DNA of 64,000 bases. Source: Paracoccaceae bacterium (lineage in GTDB: Bacteria > Pseudomonadota > Alphaproteobacteria > Rhodobacterales > Rhodobacteraceae). Below, in pieces: positions 9,332-18,307 of this stretch; within the stretch, counting starts at the first letter, position 1; every line of letters begins with the position of its first letter. The notes beneath the pieces were generated by a model that had not been told where the DNA came from, did no database searches, and was given only the letters and a program-made list of their open reading frames with translations. The position numbers and the translations under genes were made by a program. The DNA lies in the NCBI GenBank assembly GCA_003605175.1, contig QWDA01000001.1, forward strand, positions 248,001 to 312,000. The letters are read 5' to 3'.

Positions 9332-10254
9332 GCCATGTTGTCCTCCGACGCGCCCATCAGCTTGATGAACACGTCCTCGAGCGAGGTCTCGGCCTCGGAG
9401 AGCCGGGTCCCGGTGGTTCGCGCCACGGTTTCGGCCGAGGCGCGGAGCGCCGCGCCGTCCTGGCCCACGATATGGAGCGTGTTGCCGAAGGGCGCGACCT
9501 GCTCGACGCCTCGCATGCCGTGCAGTTGCCGGGCGGCTTCTGCGGTGCCGTCGCCCGAGAGCGTCACCGTCACCAGCCCGGCATCGCCCACCACCTCGGC
9601 CACGGTGCCCGAGGCCACGAGTTGCCCGTAGGCGATGTAATGGATCCGGTGACAGCGCTCGGCCTCGTCCATGTAATGGGTCGAGACCAGCACGGTCAGC
9701 CCGTCCGCCGCGAGCCGGTGGATCTCGTCCCAGAACTCGCGCCTTGCCTTGGGGTCGACCCCGGCGGTGGGTTCGTCGAGGAGCAGGAGTGCGGGCTTGT
9801 GCATGATGCAGGCGGCGAGCGCGAGGCGCTGTTTCCAGCCGCCCGAGAGCGATCCGGCGAGCTGGTGGCGGCGGCTGGTCAGGCCCAGGTCGGCGAGCGT
9901 GTCGGAAACCACCCGCCGCTCCGGTCGGAGCCGGTAGAGCCCGGCCACGAAGCGCAGGTTCTCCTCGATCGTCAGGTCCTCGTAGAACGAGAAGCGCTGG
10001 GTCATGTAGCCCACGTTGCGCTTGATCGCGCCGCCTTCGCGACGGATGTCGTGGCCGAGCACGCGGCCCTCGCCCGAATCGGGGGTGAGAAGGCCGCACA
10101 TCAGCCGGATCGTGGTGGTCTTGCCCGAGCCGTTGGGGCCGAGGAAGCCTGCGATCTCGCCCTTGCGGACCGAGAGCGAGACGTCGTCCACCACCTTGCG
10201 GCCCGAGAAGGCCTTGGTGAGCCCCCTGACCTCGATGGCGTTCTCCGGGCTCAT
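9328..10254 (-). CDS. ABC exporter ATP-binding protein (YbhF-like)
   Basis: This is a single ABC ATPase of 308 residues, with Walker A GPNGSGKTT near residue 40, signature LSGGWKQRLALA, Walker B LLLLDEPTAGVDP and the H-loop STHYMDEAERC. The C-terminal extension (about 220-308) is typical of ABC-2 exporters. E. coli YbhF is a tandem duplicate about twice this length; here only one unit exists. The start at 10254 overlaps the stop of the HlyD-like gene, and its own stop overlaps the permease start, so the three are co-translated. Confidence 0.9.
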   Translation of the reverse strand: MSPENAIEVRGLTKAFSGRKVVDDVSLSVRKGEIAGFLGPNGSGKTTTIRLMCGLLTPDSGEGRVLGHDIRREGGAIKRNVGYMTQRFSFYEDLTIEENLRFVAGLYRLRPERRVVSDTLADLGLTSRRHQLAGSLSGGWKQRLALAACIMHKPALLLLDEPTAGVDPKARREFWDEIHRLAADGLTVLVSTHYMDEAERCHRIHYIAYGQLVASGTVAEVVGDAGLVTVTLSGDGTAEAARQLHGMRGVEQVAPFGNTLHIVGQDGAALRASAETVARTTGTRLSEAETSLEDVFIKLMGASEDNMA

Positions 10255-11195
10255 TGGGGCAGCGCCACGTCGACGATCTGGCCGGGCTTCAGCGCCGCGC
10301 CAGGGAAGGGTGTGGCTTCGACCAGATAGACGAGCTTCTGCCGGTTCTCGAGCGAGTAGATCACCGGCGGCGTGAATTCGGGGCCATCGGAGATATAGGT
10401 GATGCGCGCCCGGAGTCCGGTTTCGCAGCCGTCGCAATGGACCTCGAGCACGGTGTCGACGGCGATCCGCGCGAGCGAGGGTTCGGGCACGTAGAGCCGG
10501 AGCTTGACCGCGCCCGCGCCGAGGAAGGAGAGGACCGGGGCAGAGGGGCCGGCGATCTCGCCCTCGACGCGGATCACGTCGGAGATCCGGCCCGGGCCGG
10601 GCGCTGCGAGGCTGCGCTGGTCGAGGTTCCACCTGGCGAGGTCCTGCGCGGCCTCGGCGCCCTCGACGGCGGCCTCGGCGGCGGCGATCTGGTTCGGGCG
10701 GGCGGGGAGCCGCGCGACGGCGAGATTGGCCTCGATCTCGGCCACCTTGGCGCGGGCGACCTCGGCCTCGGTCACCGCGTCGTCGCGCTGGGACGCCGTG
10801 GCGGCGCCCCGTTCGGCGAGGCCCACATAGCGCGCGGCGTTGCGGTCGGCCTCGGCGGCGCGGGCGCGGGCGGAGGCGAGCTCGGCCTCGATCACCCGGA
10901 TCTCCTCCGCGCGCTTGCCTTCGGCGAGGTTAGCCCGCTCGCTCCGCGCCGCCGCCAGCGCAGCCTCGGCCTGGGAGAGCGCGATGCGGGCATCGCGGGC
11001 CTCCATGGAGACGAGCACGTCGCCTTCCTGCACCGCGTCGCCGCGGGCCACGTGGATGGTGCCGATCTGCGCCACGGCGACCGGTGCGATCAGGGTGTAG
11101 TCGCCCTCGACGTAGCCGGTGGCGAAGGGCGGGGGCGCGGCGCAGGCGCTCGCGAGCGCGGCGGCGAAGGGCAGGGAGCAGAGGAAGGCGGTCAT
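10251..11195 (-). CDS. HlyD-family periplasmic adaptor (YbhG-like)
   Basis: This membrane-fusion protein of 314 residues has an N-terminal signal or lipoprotein-like segment (MTAFLCSLPFAAALASACA), a lipoyl/biotinyl half-motif (IGTIHVARGDAVQEGDVLV), a long alpha-helical hairpin rich in Ala and Glu (about 70-190) and a beta-barrel end with LKPGQIVDVAL. It links the inner-membrane exporter to an outer-membrane channel. The Cys at residue 18 could be lipidated (SACA), though this is not a perfect lipobox. It sits between the cecR-like gene and the ATPase with 4-base overlaps on both sides. Confidence 0.87.
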   Translation of the reverse strand: MTAFLCSLPFAAALASACAAPPPFATGYVEGDYTLIAPVAVAQIGTIHVARGDAVQEGDVLVSMEARDARIALSQAEAALAAARSERANLAEGKRAEEIRVIEAELASARARAAEADRNAARYVGLAERGAATASQRDDAVTEAEVARAKVAEIEANLAVARLPARPNQIAAAEAAVEGAEAAQDLARWNLDQRSLAAPGPGRISDVIRVEGEIAGPSAPVLSFLGAGAVKLRLYVPEPSLARIAVDTVLEVHCDGCETGLRARITYISDGPEFTPPVIYSLENRQKLVYLVEATPFPGAALKPGQIVDVALPQ

Positions 11196-11839
11196 GGGAC
11201 CCGGCTCCTTTCGATTGCTGCATGGAGATTGGCGGCGACGGTGTCGGCGATGGCCCCGGCCTCGGCGGCGCCGATCCGGCCCCAGCCCATGCGGCGGGTC
11301 ACGACAGGCAGGCCGACGCGGAAATAGACCAGTTGGCCGATGGCGGCGAAGACCGCGAGGCGGGTGGATTCGCTTTCGGGAGCCTGGCCGGTGGCAAGCG
11401 CCCAAAGGCGACAGAATTCGCGATGTTTCGGTTCGATAACAGAGGCATAGAGCGTAGTCATCGCCTCATCCGGACCGCTGCCGAGCAGCCGGAGGATGAA
11501 GGGCGCGACATCGGTTGCGGCGGGAGAGGTGAGGAGGAAACCGGCGAGGGCGCGGAGGGTGGAGTCGAGGATGGCGCGGGCTTCGTCGGGGGTGGGGTCC
11601 GGCGGGACGGAGGGGGTGGCGACGGCGGAGAGCCGGCGGGCGACTTCGGCGGCGCAGGCGGTGTGGAGCCCGTCCTTGCTGCCGAAATGATAGGCGATGG
11701 AGGCGACGTTGGTGTCGGCCAGTGCCGCGATCTCGCGCGTCGAGGTGCCGGAAAAACCTTGCTTTCCAAAGAGCTTGAGGCCCGCTTCGATGAGCGCGGC
11801 GCCGGTGCCTTCGGGGGGGCGGGGGGCGGATTCGATCAT
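11192..11839 (-). CDS. cecR: TetR-family regulator, CecR-like
   Basis: This is a 215-residue TetR/AcrR-type repressor. The N-terminal helix-turn-helix (about 18-60) reads FSGTSTREIAALADTNVASI followed by YHFGSKDGL. The C-terminal part resembles the DUF1956 ligand domain of CecR (YbiH). In E. coli, cecR is the first gene of cecR-ybhGFSR, an exporter linked to cephalosporin and chloramphenicol sensitivity; the same order is seen here. The ATG at 11839 begins MIESAPRPPEG. It is probably autoregulated through the palindromes just upstream. The symbol is assigned by architecture and gene order. Confidence 0.8.
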   Translation of the reverse strand: MIESAPRPPEGTGAALIEAGLKLFGKQGFSGTSTREIAALADTNVASIAYHFGSKDGLHTACAAEVARRLSAVATPSVPPDPTPDEARAILDSTLRALAGFLLTSPAATDVAPFILRLLGSGPDEAMTTLYASVIEPKHREFCRLWALATGQAPESESTRLAVFAAIGQLVYFRVGLPVVTRRMGWGRIGAAEAGAIADTVAANLHAAIERSRVP

Positions 11840-11849
11840 GGATGCAGTA

Positions 11850-11874
11850 TTGATCAATCGTTTGATTAAATCAA
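11850..11874. promoter_or_regulatory. Palindromic operator candidate upstream of cecR
   Basis: Two perfect dyads lie 11-35 bases upstream of the cecR start: TTGATCAA (11850-11857) and TTGATTAAATCAA (11862-11874). They share the half-site TTGAT. The stretch is AT-rich in a very GC-rich region and overlaps where the promoter should be. TetR-type repressors commonly bind such sites next to their own gene, so autoregulation is the simplest reading. Confidence 0.5.
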
Positions 11875-11904
11875 GCTGCCCCTCGCGGCGGAGGTGCGCC
11901 GGAC

Positions 11905-11964
11905 CCGGAATCCGGCGCGCACAACCTGTACACAACCTGTACACAACCCGTACACCGGCGGAGC
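11905..11964. repeat. 60-bp repeat block with three 11-bp direct repeats (copy A)
   Basis: Three tandem units of ACAACCYGTAC run at 11921-11931, 11932-11942 and 11943-11953. They are bracketed by the palindrome CCGGAATCCGG and by ACCGGCGGAGC. A nearly identical 60-bp block occurs at 30938-30997, differing only at Y positions and one flanking base. Both copies lie 60-66 bases upstream of a leftward start codon. The 11-bp period is one helical turn, as in arrays of protein-binding sites. Confidence 0.75.
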
Positions 11965-12393
11965 ACCGTGGATGGGACCGGGGGCAGGCGGAAAGACGGG
12001 GCCGTATCCGGGGCGAGCGGCGGTGCGGGGGGCAGCCCGAGCCGCGCTGGCCCCTGGCCGGGCCACGGCGATCCGGCGGCGGTTGCGCGATGGAAGGGTG
12101 GCGCGCCACGCCGGGGCGCCTCTCGCGCCGCACGGCATCGAGCCCCGCTTTGCGGGACGGCCGGCCGGAACGGCGAAGGAGGCGGGAGAAGGGGGGGCGA
12201 AAAGCGGCTGGCGCCCGACGGGACTGTCGAACGCCAGCACTTCTTCCACGGGACATGGGAAGAATACTCAGTACAAGAATGCATGGATCGGAAAATGCTT
12301 GGGCGCCAAATACTCTGGCAACTAAGCGTCCACCACACGCCTACTCAACGACGTTCATTCTGTCGCAGAGATGGACGCGAGGGAATTCGTATG

Positions 12394-12407
12394 ATTGCCT
12401 AGGCAAT
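12394..12407. promoter_or_regulatory. Perfect 14-base palindrome upstream of the sensor kinase
   Basis: ATTGCCTAGGCAAT is an uninterrupted dyad about 145 bases upstream of the kinase start. It is too short-looped to be a hairpin terminator, so a dimeric DNA-binding protein site is more likely. With the inverted repeat at 12241-12264 it marks the probable control region of the two-component operon. Confidence 0.4.
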
Positions 12408-12552
12408 ACTGCCCATGCCGGCGATCGGAAGATTGCCCTAACCTGCGGAAGCCGATGCATTTCCTCTGGGAGTCCGAGCCGTATCCCGCGACCTGCCACC
12501 GCGCCGGCGCCCGAATTCTCGGGACGTGCGGCCGCTTTTCGGGAGCGGTCGG

Positions 12553-14880
12553 ATGAAGGTGTCGCTCGGCGCCATTCTCGCGATCGGGCTGGCCGGGCTC
12601 CAGCTTCTGGCGATCCTGCTTGTCGTGTTCACCTCCTATGTCAGCTCGGAGCGCGTGCTGATCGGTCATGCCCGTGCGCTTCTGAGCGATGTCGGCACCA
12701 ACACGATCGAGCATTCGAAAAGCTTCCTGCAGCCCGCCCATGGCGCCGCCGAACTGGCCGCGAGCCTCGCCCAGAACGACGTGATCGCGAGCGACGATCC
12801 CCAGCTTCTGGAGCAGCTTCTGTTCCAGCAGCTCCGCCTTTCCTCGCAATTCGCGGGCATCTTCTACGGCAGCCGGGACGGCCATTTCGTCTATGTGATG
12901 CGCAGCGACGGTCCGGGGCCGTTCCGGTCGAAATTCATCACCGTGGACGGCGCGCAGCGCGAGACCGAGCTGATCTGGCGTGGACAGGATTTCGCGGTGG
13001 TCGAGCGCCGGGCGGACCCCGAAGACACCTACGACCCGCGAACCCGGCCCTGGTACGGCAAGGCGGCCAAGGAGCGCGGCACGATCTGGACCGATCCCTA
13101 TATCTTCTTCTCGTCGCAGCGTCCGGGCATCACCCTCGCCGCGCCGGTGTTCGGCGAAAGGGGCGAAATCCGCGGGGTGATCGGTGTCGATATCGAGATC
13201 AGCGAGATTTCCGACTTCCTCGCGCGGCTCAGCATCGGCTCGAACGGCAAGGCGCTGATCATCCACCGGAACGGCGATGTGATCGCGCATCCCGAGCAGG
13301 GCTTCCTGACCGCGCTGAACGACGATGGCAGCCCGCGTTTCGCGAAGATCTGGGAGCTGGACGACCCGATCGCGCGGGCGGCGTTCAGCCCGCTCTACCG
13401 GGCCGGCGAACTCGAGACCCCGAAGGAGGTGTCGTCGCAATTCGAGTTCGGCGGCAGGAGCTATGTGTCGGTGGTCAAGCCGGTGATCAGCGACCAGCTG
13501 CCCTGGACCATCGCGGTCTATGCGCCCGAGGACGATTTCACCGCCGAGATCGTGGCGAACCGGCGGACCAATATCTGGTTCGCCTTCCTGGTGGCGGGGC
13601 TGACGGCGATCATCGGGCTGGTGATGGCGGAGTACATCTCGCGGCCGGTGCGGGCCTTCGCGGTGCGTTCGGCGCTGATCGCGCAGGGCGAGCTGGACCC
13701 GTCCGAGCCGCTGCCGGCCACCTATGACGAGCTCGAACGCGCCAATGCGACTCTGACCCAGCAGATCGCGGCGCGGAAGCGGACCGAGCTGGAATACGGC
13801 CAGACCTTCGACCGGGCGTCGCGGGCGATGGCCCAGGTCGCGCCGGCGGACGGCCGGCTCCTGCGGGTCAATCCCAGGTTCTGCGAGCTGACCGGCTATG
13901 CGCCGGAGGAACTTGTGGAACTGAGCTTCTCGGATCTGGCGCAGGAAGGCGATCCGGACCCGTTCCCGCGCGGCGACATGCGGACGGACGAGGATCTGCC
14001 GGTCAATCTCGAGATGCGCTGCGTCCGCAAGGATGGAAGCGTGATCTGGATCAAGATCAACGCCTTCATGATCCGCGACGAGCGCGGCGAGGCGCGCTAT
14101 GCGGTGGCGATGGTCGATGACATCACCGAACGGAAGGCGGCCGAGCGGCAGATCGCGCAGCTGAACCGCGACCTGTCGCACCTGGCGCGGGGGCACATGA
14201 TGGGGCAGATGGCCTCGGGGCTGGCGCATGAGCTGAACCAGCCGCTTGCGGCGATCGCGCAGAACGCCGATGCTGCGCTGCTGGCGGCGGAGCAGGCCGG
14301 CAACGACACGGAGTTGAGGACGATCCTGACGGAAATCGAGGAACAGGCGCTTCGGGCGGGGGAGATCATCCGCGCGCTGCGAAGCTTCCTGCGCAAGGAC
14401 GAGGCGGCGCGGACGGTGTTCGACCTGGCCGAGCTGGTGGATCAGGCGCAGCTCCTGGTTCAGGCGGAGGCGACGGAGGCGGCCGTGACGATCGAGATCG
14501 ACCCGGGCGAGCGGCCGCGGGTCGAGGGGAACCGGACGCAGATCGCGCAGGTGCTGGTGAACCTGTTGCGGAACGCGGTGGAGGCGATGGCGCAGAACGA
14601 GGGCCGGGAGCGGCGGGTCACGGTGCAGGTGGCGCGCGAGGCGCGGGAAGTGGTGGTTTCGGTTTCGGATACCGGGCCGGGGATCGATCCGGCGATCACG
14701 CTGTTCGCCGAGTTCGAGACGACGAAGCCCACCGGCATGGGGCTTGGCCTGTCGATCTGCCGCTCGATCGTCGAGGCGAATGGCGGCGCCTTGTGGCTCG
14801 ATCCGGATTACGCGGCGGGCGCGCGGTTCTGCTTCACGCTGCCGGTCCGCGATGCGGCGCAGGTGGCGGGGGCGGCATGA
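12553..14880 (+). CDS. Sensor histidine kinase (Cache-PAS-HisKA-HATPase)
   Basis: This is a 775-residue membrane kinase. A first transmembrane helix (about 5-25) is followed by a periplasmic double-Cache-like domain (about 35-330, with DPRTRPWYGKA, a segment typical of dCache), a second helix (about 339-361), a PAS domain (about 415-525), phospho-acceptor His559 in GLAHELNQPLAA, an N-box (NLLRNAVEAM), and DTGPGID and GMGLGLSI ATP-lid motifs. The His box is of the FixL type. I prefer the ATG at 12553, preceded by GGGAGCGG, over a GTG 27 bases upstream. The ligand is unknown; dCache domains often bind small organic molecules. The next gene overlaps by 4 bases and is the likely partner. Confidence 0.87.
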   Translation: MKVSLGAILAIGLAGLQLLAILLVVFTSYVSSERVLIGHARALLSDVGTNTIEHSKSFLQPAHGAAELAASLAQNDVIASDDPQLLEQLLFQQLRLSSQFAGIFYGSRDGHFVYVMRSDGPGPFRSKFITVDGAQRETELIWRGQDFAVVERRADPEDTYDPRTRPWYGKAAKERGTIWTDPYIFFSSQRPGITLAAPVFGERGEIRGVIGVDIEISEISDFLARLSIGSNGKALIIHRNGDVIAHPEQGFLTALNDDGSPRFAKIWELDDPIARAAFSPLYRAGELETPKEVSSQFEFGGRSYVSVVKPVISDQLPWTIAVYAPEDDFTAEIVANRRTNIWFAFLVAGLTAIIGLVMAEYISRPVRAFAVRSALIAQGELDPSEPLPATYDELERANATLTQQIAARKRTELEYGQTFDRASRAMAQVAPADGRLLRVNPRFCELTGYAPEELVELSFSDLAQEGDPDPFPRGDMRTDEDLPVNLEMRCVRKDGSVIWIKINAFMIRDERGEARYAVAMVDDITERKAAERQIAQLNRDLSHLARGHMMGQMASGLAHELNQPLAAIAQNADAALLAAEQAGNDTELRTILTEIEEQALRAGEIIRALRSFLRKDEAARTVFDLAELVDQAQLLVQAEATEAAVTIEIDPGERPRVEGNRTQIAQVLVNLLRNAVEAMAQNEGRERRVTVQVAREAREVVVSVSDTGPGIDPAITLFAEFETTKPTGMGLGLSICRSIVEANGGALWLDPDYAAGARFCFTLPVRDAAQVAGAA

Positions 14881-15497
14881 GCGGGCCTGGGCTCGCCCCC
14901 CCGGTCTTCGTGGTGGACGATGACCCCGACATCCGCAGCTCGCTCACCCGGGCGCTCCGGATGCGCGGCTTCGCGGCGGAGGCCTTCGCCTCGGCGCAGG
15001 CGTTTCTCGACGGCTATGACGGCCGGGCGGCCTGCGTGGTGCTCGATTTCGGGATGCCCGGGATGAACGGGCTGGAATTGCAGGCGCTGATCAACCGGGA
15101 GGGGTTTCCGCTCGCGGTGATCTTCATCACCGGCCATGGCGGGGTGCCGGAATCGGTGCAGGCGATGAAGGGCGGCGCGGTGGATTTCCTGGAGAAGCCG
15201 TTCCGCCAGTCGGTGTTGGTGGAGCGGATCGGCGCGGCCTGGGAGGTCGCCTCGGCAAGGGCGGTCGCCGAGGGCCGGAGCCGCGACGTGGCGGCGCGGT
15301 TCGAGCGGCTGACCGCGCGCGAGCGTGAGATCGTCGACTGGATCGTCGCGCATCCCGGCACGGTGTCGAGCAAGGAGGTGGGCCGGTCCCTGGGCATCAG
15401 CCCGCGCACCGTCGACCACCACCGGGCGCGGATCCTCGAGAAGCTGGAGATCCGCTCGGTCGCCGAGCTGGTGGATCTGGCGCGGGTTCTGGACTGA
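14877..15497 (+). CDS. FixJ/NarL-type response regulator
   Basis: This 206-residue regulator has a receiver domain with acidic pocket VVDDDPD (12-18) and phospho-acceptor Asp57 in VVLDFGMPGMNG, conserved Thr in FITGHGG and Lys in LEKPF. The C-terminal LuxR-type helix-turn-helix (about 145-205) has LTAREREIVDWIVAH and SSKEVGRSLGISPRTVDHHR. The receiver resembles FixJ/TodT rather than NarL. Translation is coupled to the kinase (ATGA). Its target genes are not evident in the window. Confidence 0.9.
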   Translation: MSGPGLAPPVFVVDDDPDIRSSLTRALRMRGFAAEAFASAQAFLDGYDGRAACVVLDFGMPGMNGLELQALINREGFPLAVIFITGHGGVPESVQAMKGGAVDFLEKPFRQSVLVERIGAAWEVASARAVAEGRSRDVAARFERLTAREREIVDWIVAHPGTVSSKEVGRSLGISPRTVDHHRARILEKLEIRSVAELVDLARVLD

Positions 15498-15606
15498 GCC
15501 GGGAGGGGCGGTGAGGCGGCCGGACTGACGCCGTTCCATCGCAACAGGTGAGCGGCGCCCGCCCGGCTTCGCTCGGTCCGATGGATCGTTCGGCGGCTTG
15601 CGATGG

Positions 15607-17844
15607 CTATCCCGCCACTTCCGCGCCGGGGCCGCCGAAGAAGAAGCCTTCCTCTCCGGCATGGTCGAGCGCGGCGTCGGGGATGCAGTCGGGCCCGGCG
15701 AGGAACACCTTGGCGCCGAAATGGGCGTGCATCCGGGAGAGCCGGCTGAGCCTCTCGCCGGTGATCTCGGCGTAGAAGGCGGCGTAGCGCTCGGTGGCGC
15801 GCAGCGCGTCGATCTTGGCGCGGTGGGCGGCGGTGGCGGCAAGGTGCGCGGCGGCGATCTCGGGGTCGGCCATCAGCCGGGCGAGTTCCGCGCGCAGCGC
15901 CGGGAGGCGGCGCTGGATCGAGCGGTCCTCCTCGGCATTGTTGTTCATGCGGAACCAGTAGGCGAGGCCCTGGTCGCGGTCGACATGGTTCACCCGGCCG
16001 CGGTCGCGCTTGACGAGGAAGCTCTCGGCCGAGCGCAGCGCGTAATGGTTCAGCGTCACCAGCTCGTAGCCATAGGTGTCGGTGGTCGAGCGCCAGGCGT
16101 TGCGGTACTCCTTCTCCGGCATCGGCTTGCCCGAGCCGTTGACCCAGTTGAGCTGGTCGACGAGCTGCGGGCGCAACCCCTTGGGGCGGTGGACGCCGAG
16201 CTTCTTGAAGATGCCGGTATTGCGGACCGCGGATTTGAAGCCCCAGGCCTGGTGCGGCTTGCGCGCGTATTCCGGGGCGCAGCGGGTGAACTGCTCGGTG
16301 ATGAGGCGGTCTTCGTAGCCGTGGATGTCGGCATTGCCGAAGAGCCGCCAGGTCATCGAGATCATGTTCGCCCCGGGCACCGCGGTGTAGAGATCGGCGA
16401 GGGTTCCTTCGCCGGCGTGGATGTTGATGAACTCGTCCACATCCATGCAGATCACCCAGTCGAGCGCGCGGACCCCTGGGTCCTCGTCGGCATCCTGGAG
16501 CGCGGCGTGCTGCGGCTTGAGGCCGGTCTCGCGGAACGGGTTCTCGCGGTGGCGCACGAGGCCCTTGCGTTCGAGGAGGTCGAGGAGCGTGTCGGTGCCG
16601 TCGGTGCAATCGTTGGTGTAGATCAGGAAATCCTCGATCCCGAGCGCGCGGTGATGGGCCAGCCATTCGAGGATGAACGGGCCTTCGTTCTTCATCGTGG
16701 TGACGATGCCGGTGCGGTTCGTCGGCTTGGCGGCGGCGGGGGCGAGCTCCTCGGGCGGCGGACGGCGGGCCTCGGTGCCGTCGAACTCGGCCTCCATCAG
16801 CGCGATCAGCGCCGGGTCCTCGACGAGCGAGGATTTCGGCACGATCTCCGAGACCTTCCCGGTCGGGTGGCGGAGCGCCATGCAGCGCCAGTAGGGGAAG
16901 CTCGGCAGCGGGCCGGGGTGGCTGCCGCGGATGCGGATCATGCGCCAGGTGGCGTCCTCGGGCGCGCGCGCCGGGTCGGTGCACCAGCGCGGATTAGCTG
17001 GGTCGCCGTCGAACCGGGTGCAGACATGGTCGCCGAAGCGGGGCGCGGCGCCGGGTTTCACCGCCCAGGGATAGACGCGGTGGCCGAGGAGCTGGACGGC
17101 GCCCGAGGGCGCCTCCCGCGCGCGGTCGAAGATCGTGCCGGTCTCGAGCGGCTGGACGAGGTCGGAAAGGTCGACATTCATCACTGCCCGCGCGGTGCCG
17201 AGCCAGAGCGTGCGGAGCGCCTCGTAGAGCACATGCTCGCCGAAGGGGGCGGCCCAGGGGTCGGGGTCGGGCACCTCCATCCGGTCCTTGCCTGGCGCGT
17301 CGGGGGCGAGATAGGGCAGCGCCTCGTCGCCGGCGCCCGGATGGCCGGTGGGGGTGTCAAGGGTGACAATGAGGAGGCGGGCGATGCCGGGGACCGGGCC
17401 GGCCGCGGCGAGCGCGTCGGGAAGCGCGCTTGGGCCGGGGCTGCGGCGGTCGAGGATCAGCGCGGCTTCGAGCCCGTGATGGCGCGCGTGATAGGCGAGC
17501 CATTGGCGGATCGTTTCGGCATCCTCGAGGCCGCGGAGGGCGAGGGCGGTGTCGAGGCCGCGAAAGAGGTCGGGCTCGGGCGGGGCGAGGCGGGCGCCCG
17601 GGGCGCCTTGGAGGGGCAGCGCGATGCGGCCTTCAGTGTCGGGCCGGGCGGTACCGGTGACGCGGGCCCCGCTGCCGATGCCGGTTACCGTGAGGTCGGT
17701 GAAGCTTTCGTGGCCGGCGATGGCATCGGCGGCGAGGCCGGACTTGAAGAAGCAGGCGACCTCGCCCGCGCCGGTCTGCGTCGCGGCGAGGAGCACGCCA
17801 TGGGGCGTCTCGGTGGTCTCGATCGAGCGGGAGAGGATCTCCAC
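15607..17844 (-). CDS. Glycosyltransferase family 2-like protein with N-terminal extension
   Basis: This is a large protein of about 745 residues. The C-terminal half carries a glycosyltransferase of the Glyco_tranf_2_4/GT92-like type: GIVTTMKNEGPFILEWLAHH, then the metal/nucleotide DxD in ICMDVDEFI, and WRLFGNADIHGYED. The N-terminal half (about 1-370) is not recognised and contains Arg, Pro and Asp-rich segments. The frame opens with an ATG at 17916, but the first 24 codons there are low-complexity, so a GTG at 17844 (protein VEILSRSIETTE) is preferred; this is uncertain. It probably adds sugars to a surface polysaccharide. It is not in an obvious operon. Confidence 0.8.
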   Translation of the reverse strand: MEILSRSIETTETPHGVLLAATQTGAGEVACFFKSGLAADAIAGHESFTDLTVTGIGSGARVTGTARPDTEGRIALPLQGAPGARLAPPEPDLFRGLDTALALRGLEDAETIRQWLAYHARHHGLEAALILDRRSPGPSALPDALAAAGPVPGIARLLIVTLDTPTGHPGAGDEALPYLAPDAPGKDRMEVPDPDPWAAPFGEHVLYEALRTLWLGTARAVMNVDLSDLVQPLETGTIFDRAREAPSGAVQLLGHRVYPWAVKPGAAPRFGDHVCTRFDGDPANPRWCTDPARAPEDATWRMIRIRGSHPGPLPSFPYWRCMALRHPTGKVSEIVPKSSLVEDPALIALMEAEFDGTEARRPPPEELAPAAAKPTNRTGIVTTMKNEGPFILEWLAHHRALGIEDFLIYTNDCTDGTDTLLDLLERKGLVRHRENPFRETGLKPQHAALQDADEDPGVRALDWVICMDVDEFINIHAGEGTLADLYTAVPGANMISMTWRLFGNADIHGYEDRLITEQFTRCAPEYARKPHQAWGFKSAVRNTGIFKKLGVHRPKGLRPQLVDQLNWVNGSGKPMPEKEYRNAWRSTTDTYGYELVTLNHYALRSAESFLVKRDRGRVNHVDRDQGLAYWFRMNNNAEEDRSIQRRLPALRAELARLMADPEIAAAHLAATAAHRAKIDALRATERYAAFYAEITGERLSRLSRMHAHFGAKVFLAGPDCIPDAALDHAGEEGFFFGGPGAEVAG

Positions 17845-18010
17845 CTGGGCTTGCCTCCTCGTGCCTTGCCTTCCTGTCTCACGGATCGCCCGGCCGCTTC
17901 CAGAGCGGGAGCGCATTTTCCCGGGCGCTGTCGCAGGGCTGCCCGATCGGCATTGAGATCCCGCTAATTCCGCCGGGCCGGACCTTGCGGCCGGGCGCCC
18001 GCCGCACGAA

Positions 18011-18028
18011 GGGCCGCTTCAGCGGCCC
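18011..18028. terminator. Hairpin downstream of the DUF1289 gene
   Basis: GGGCCGC-TTCA-GCGGCCC forms a 7-bp stem with a 4-base loop about 40 bases after the leftward DUF1289 gene stops. There is no clear T-run, so a Rho-independent function is only possible. Confidence 0.4.
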
Positions 18029-18067
18029 GGAGGGCCAGAAGATGTGCGCCGAAGGCGCTCCTTTGGA

Positions 18068-18307
18068 TCAGGCCGGGCCCTTGCGCTTCAGCCGGGCGGC
18101 GCGGCCGCCCCGGCGGGCCTTCGGCGCGGGGGTCCTTGTCGGCAGTTCGGCCAGGATCGCGCGGCGCGCCTCGGGCGAGAGCCGCGACCAGGCGGCGATC
18201 TCGTCGATGGTGCGGGCGCAGCCGGTGCAGAGCCGGGTCTCGGGATGGATCAGGCAGATCCGCACGCAGGGGCTCTCCACCTCGTCGCGGCTCCATTCCT
18301 CGCTCAT
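18068..18307 (-). CDS. DUF1289 small Cys-rich protein
   Basis: This 79-residue protein carries the DUF1289 signature: [24 protein letters not shown], with four Cys spaced as in a small metal-binding knot, and a basic tail ([15 protein letters not shown]). The family is widespread in proteobacteria and its function is unknown. The start overlaps the ruvX stop by 4 bases (ATGA), so it is translated with ruvX and ccmI. Confidence 0.85.
   Translation of the reverse strand: MSEEWSRDEVESPCVRICLIHPETRLCTGCARTIDEIAAWSRLSPEARRAILAELPTRTPAPKARRGGRAARLKRKGPA

Larger units (their letters stand above)
11840..12552. other. 713-base non-coding gap between cecR and the sensor kinase gene
   Basis: No convincing gene lies here. 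Open frames crossing it are GC-driven and share no family features. Contents: cecR operator dyads (11850-11874), repeat block A (11905-11964), a GC-rich featureless stretch (about 11966-12235), then a more AT-rich stretch before the kinase gene. That stretch contains an inverted repeat, TTCTTCC/GGAAGAA (12241-12264, 10-base spacer), and the perfect 14-base palindrome ATTGCCTAGGCAAT (12394-12407). Confidence 0.6.

Noticed and set aside
11697-13727. 676-codon plus-strand open frame across the cecR-kinase gap
   Set aside because: It overlaps the real kinase gene in another frame and has low-complexity Arg/Ala/Gly content with no family motif.
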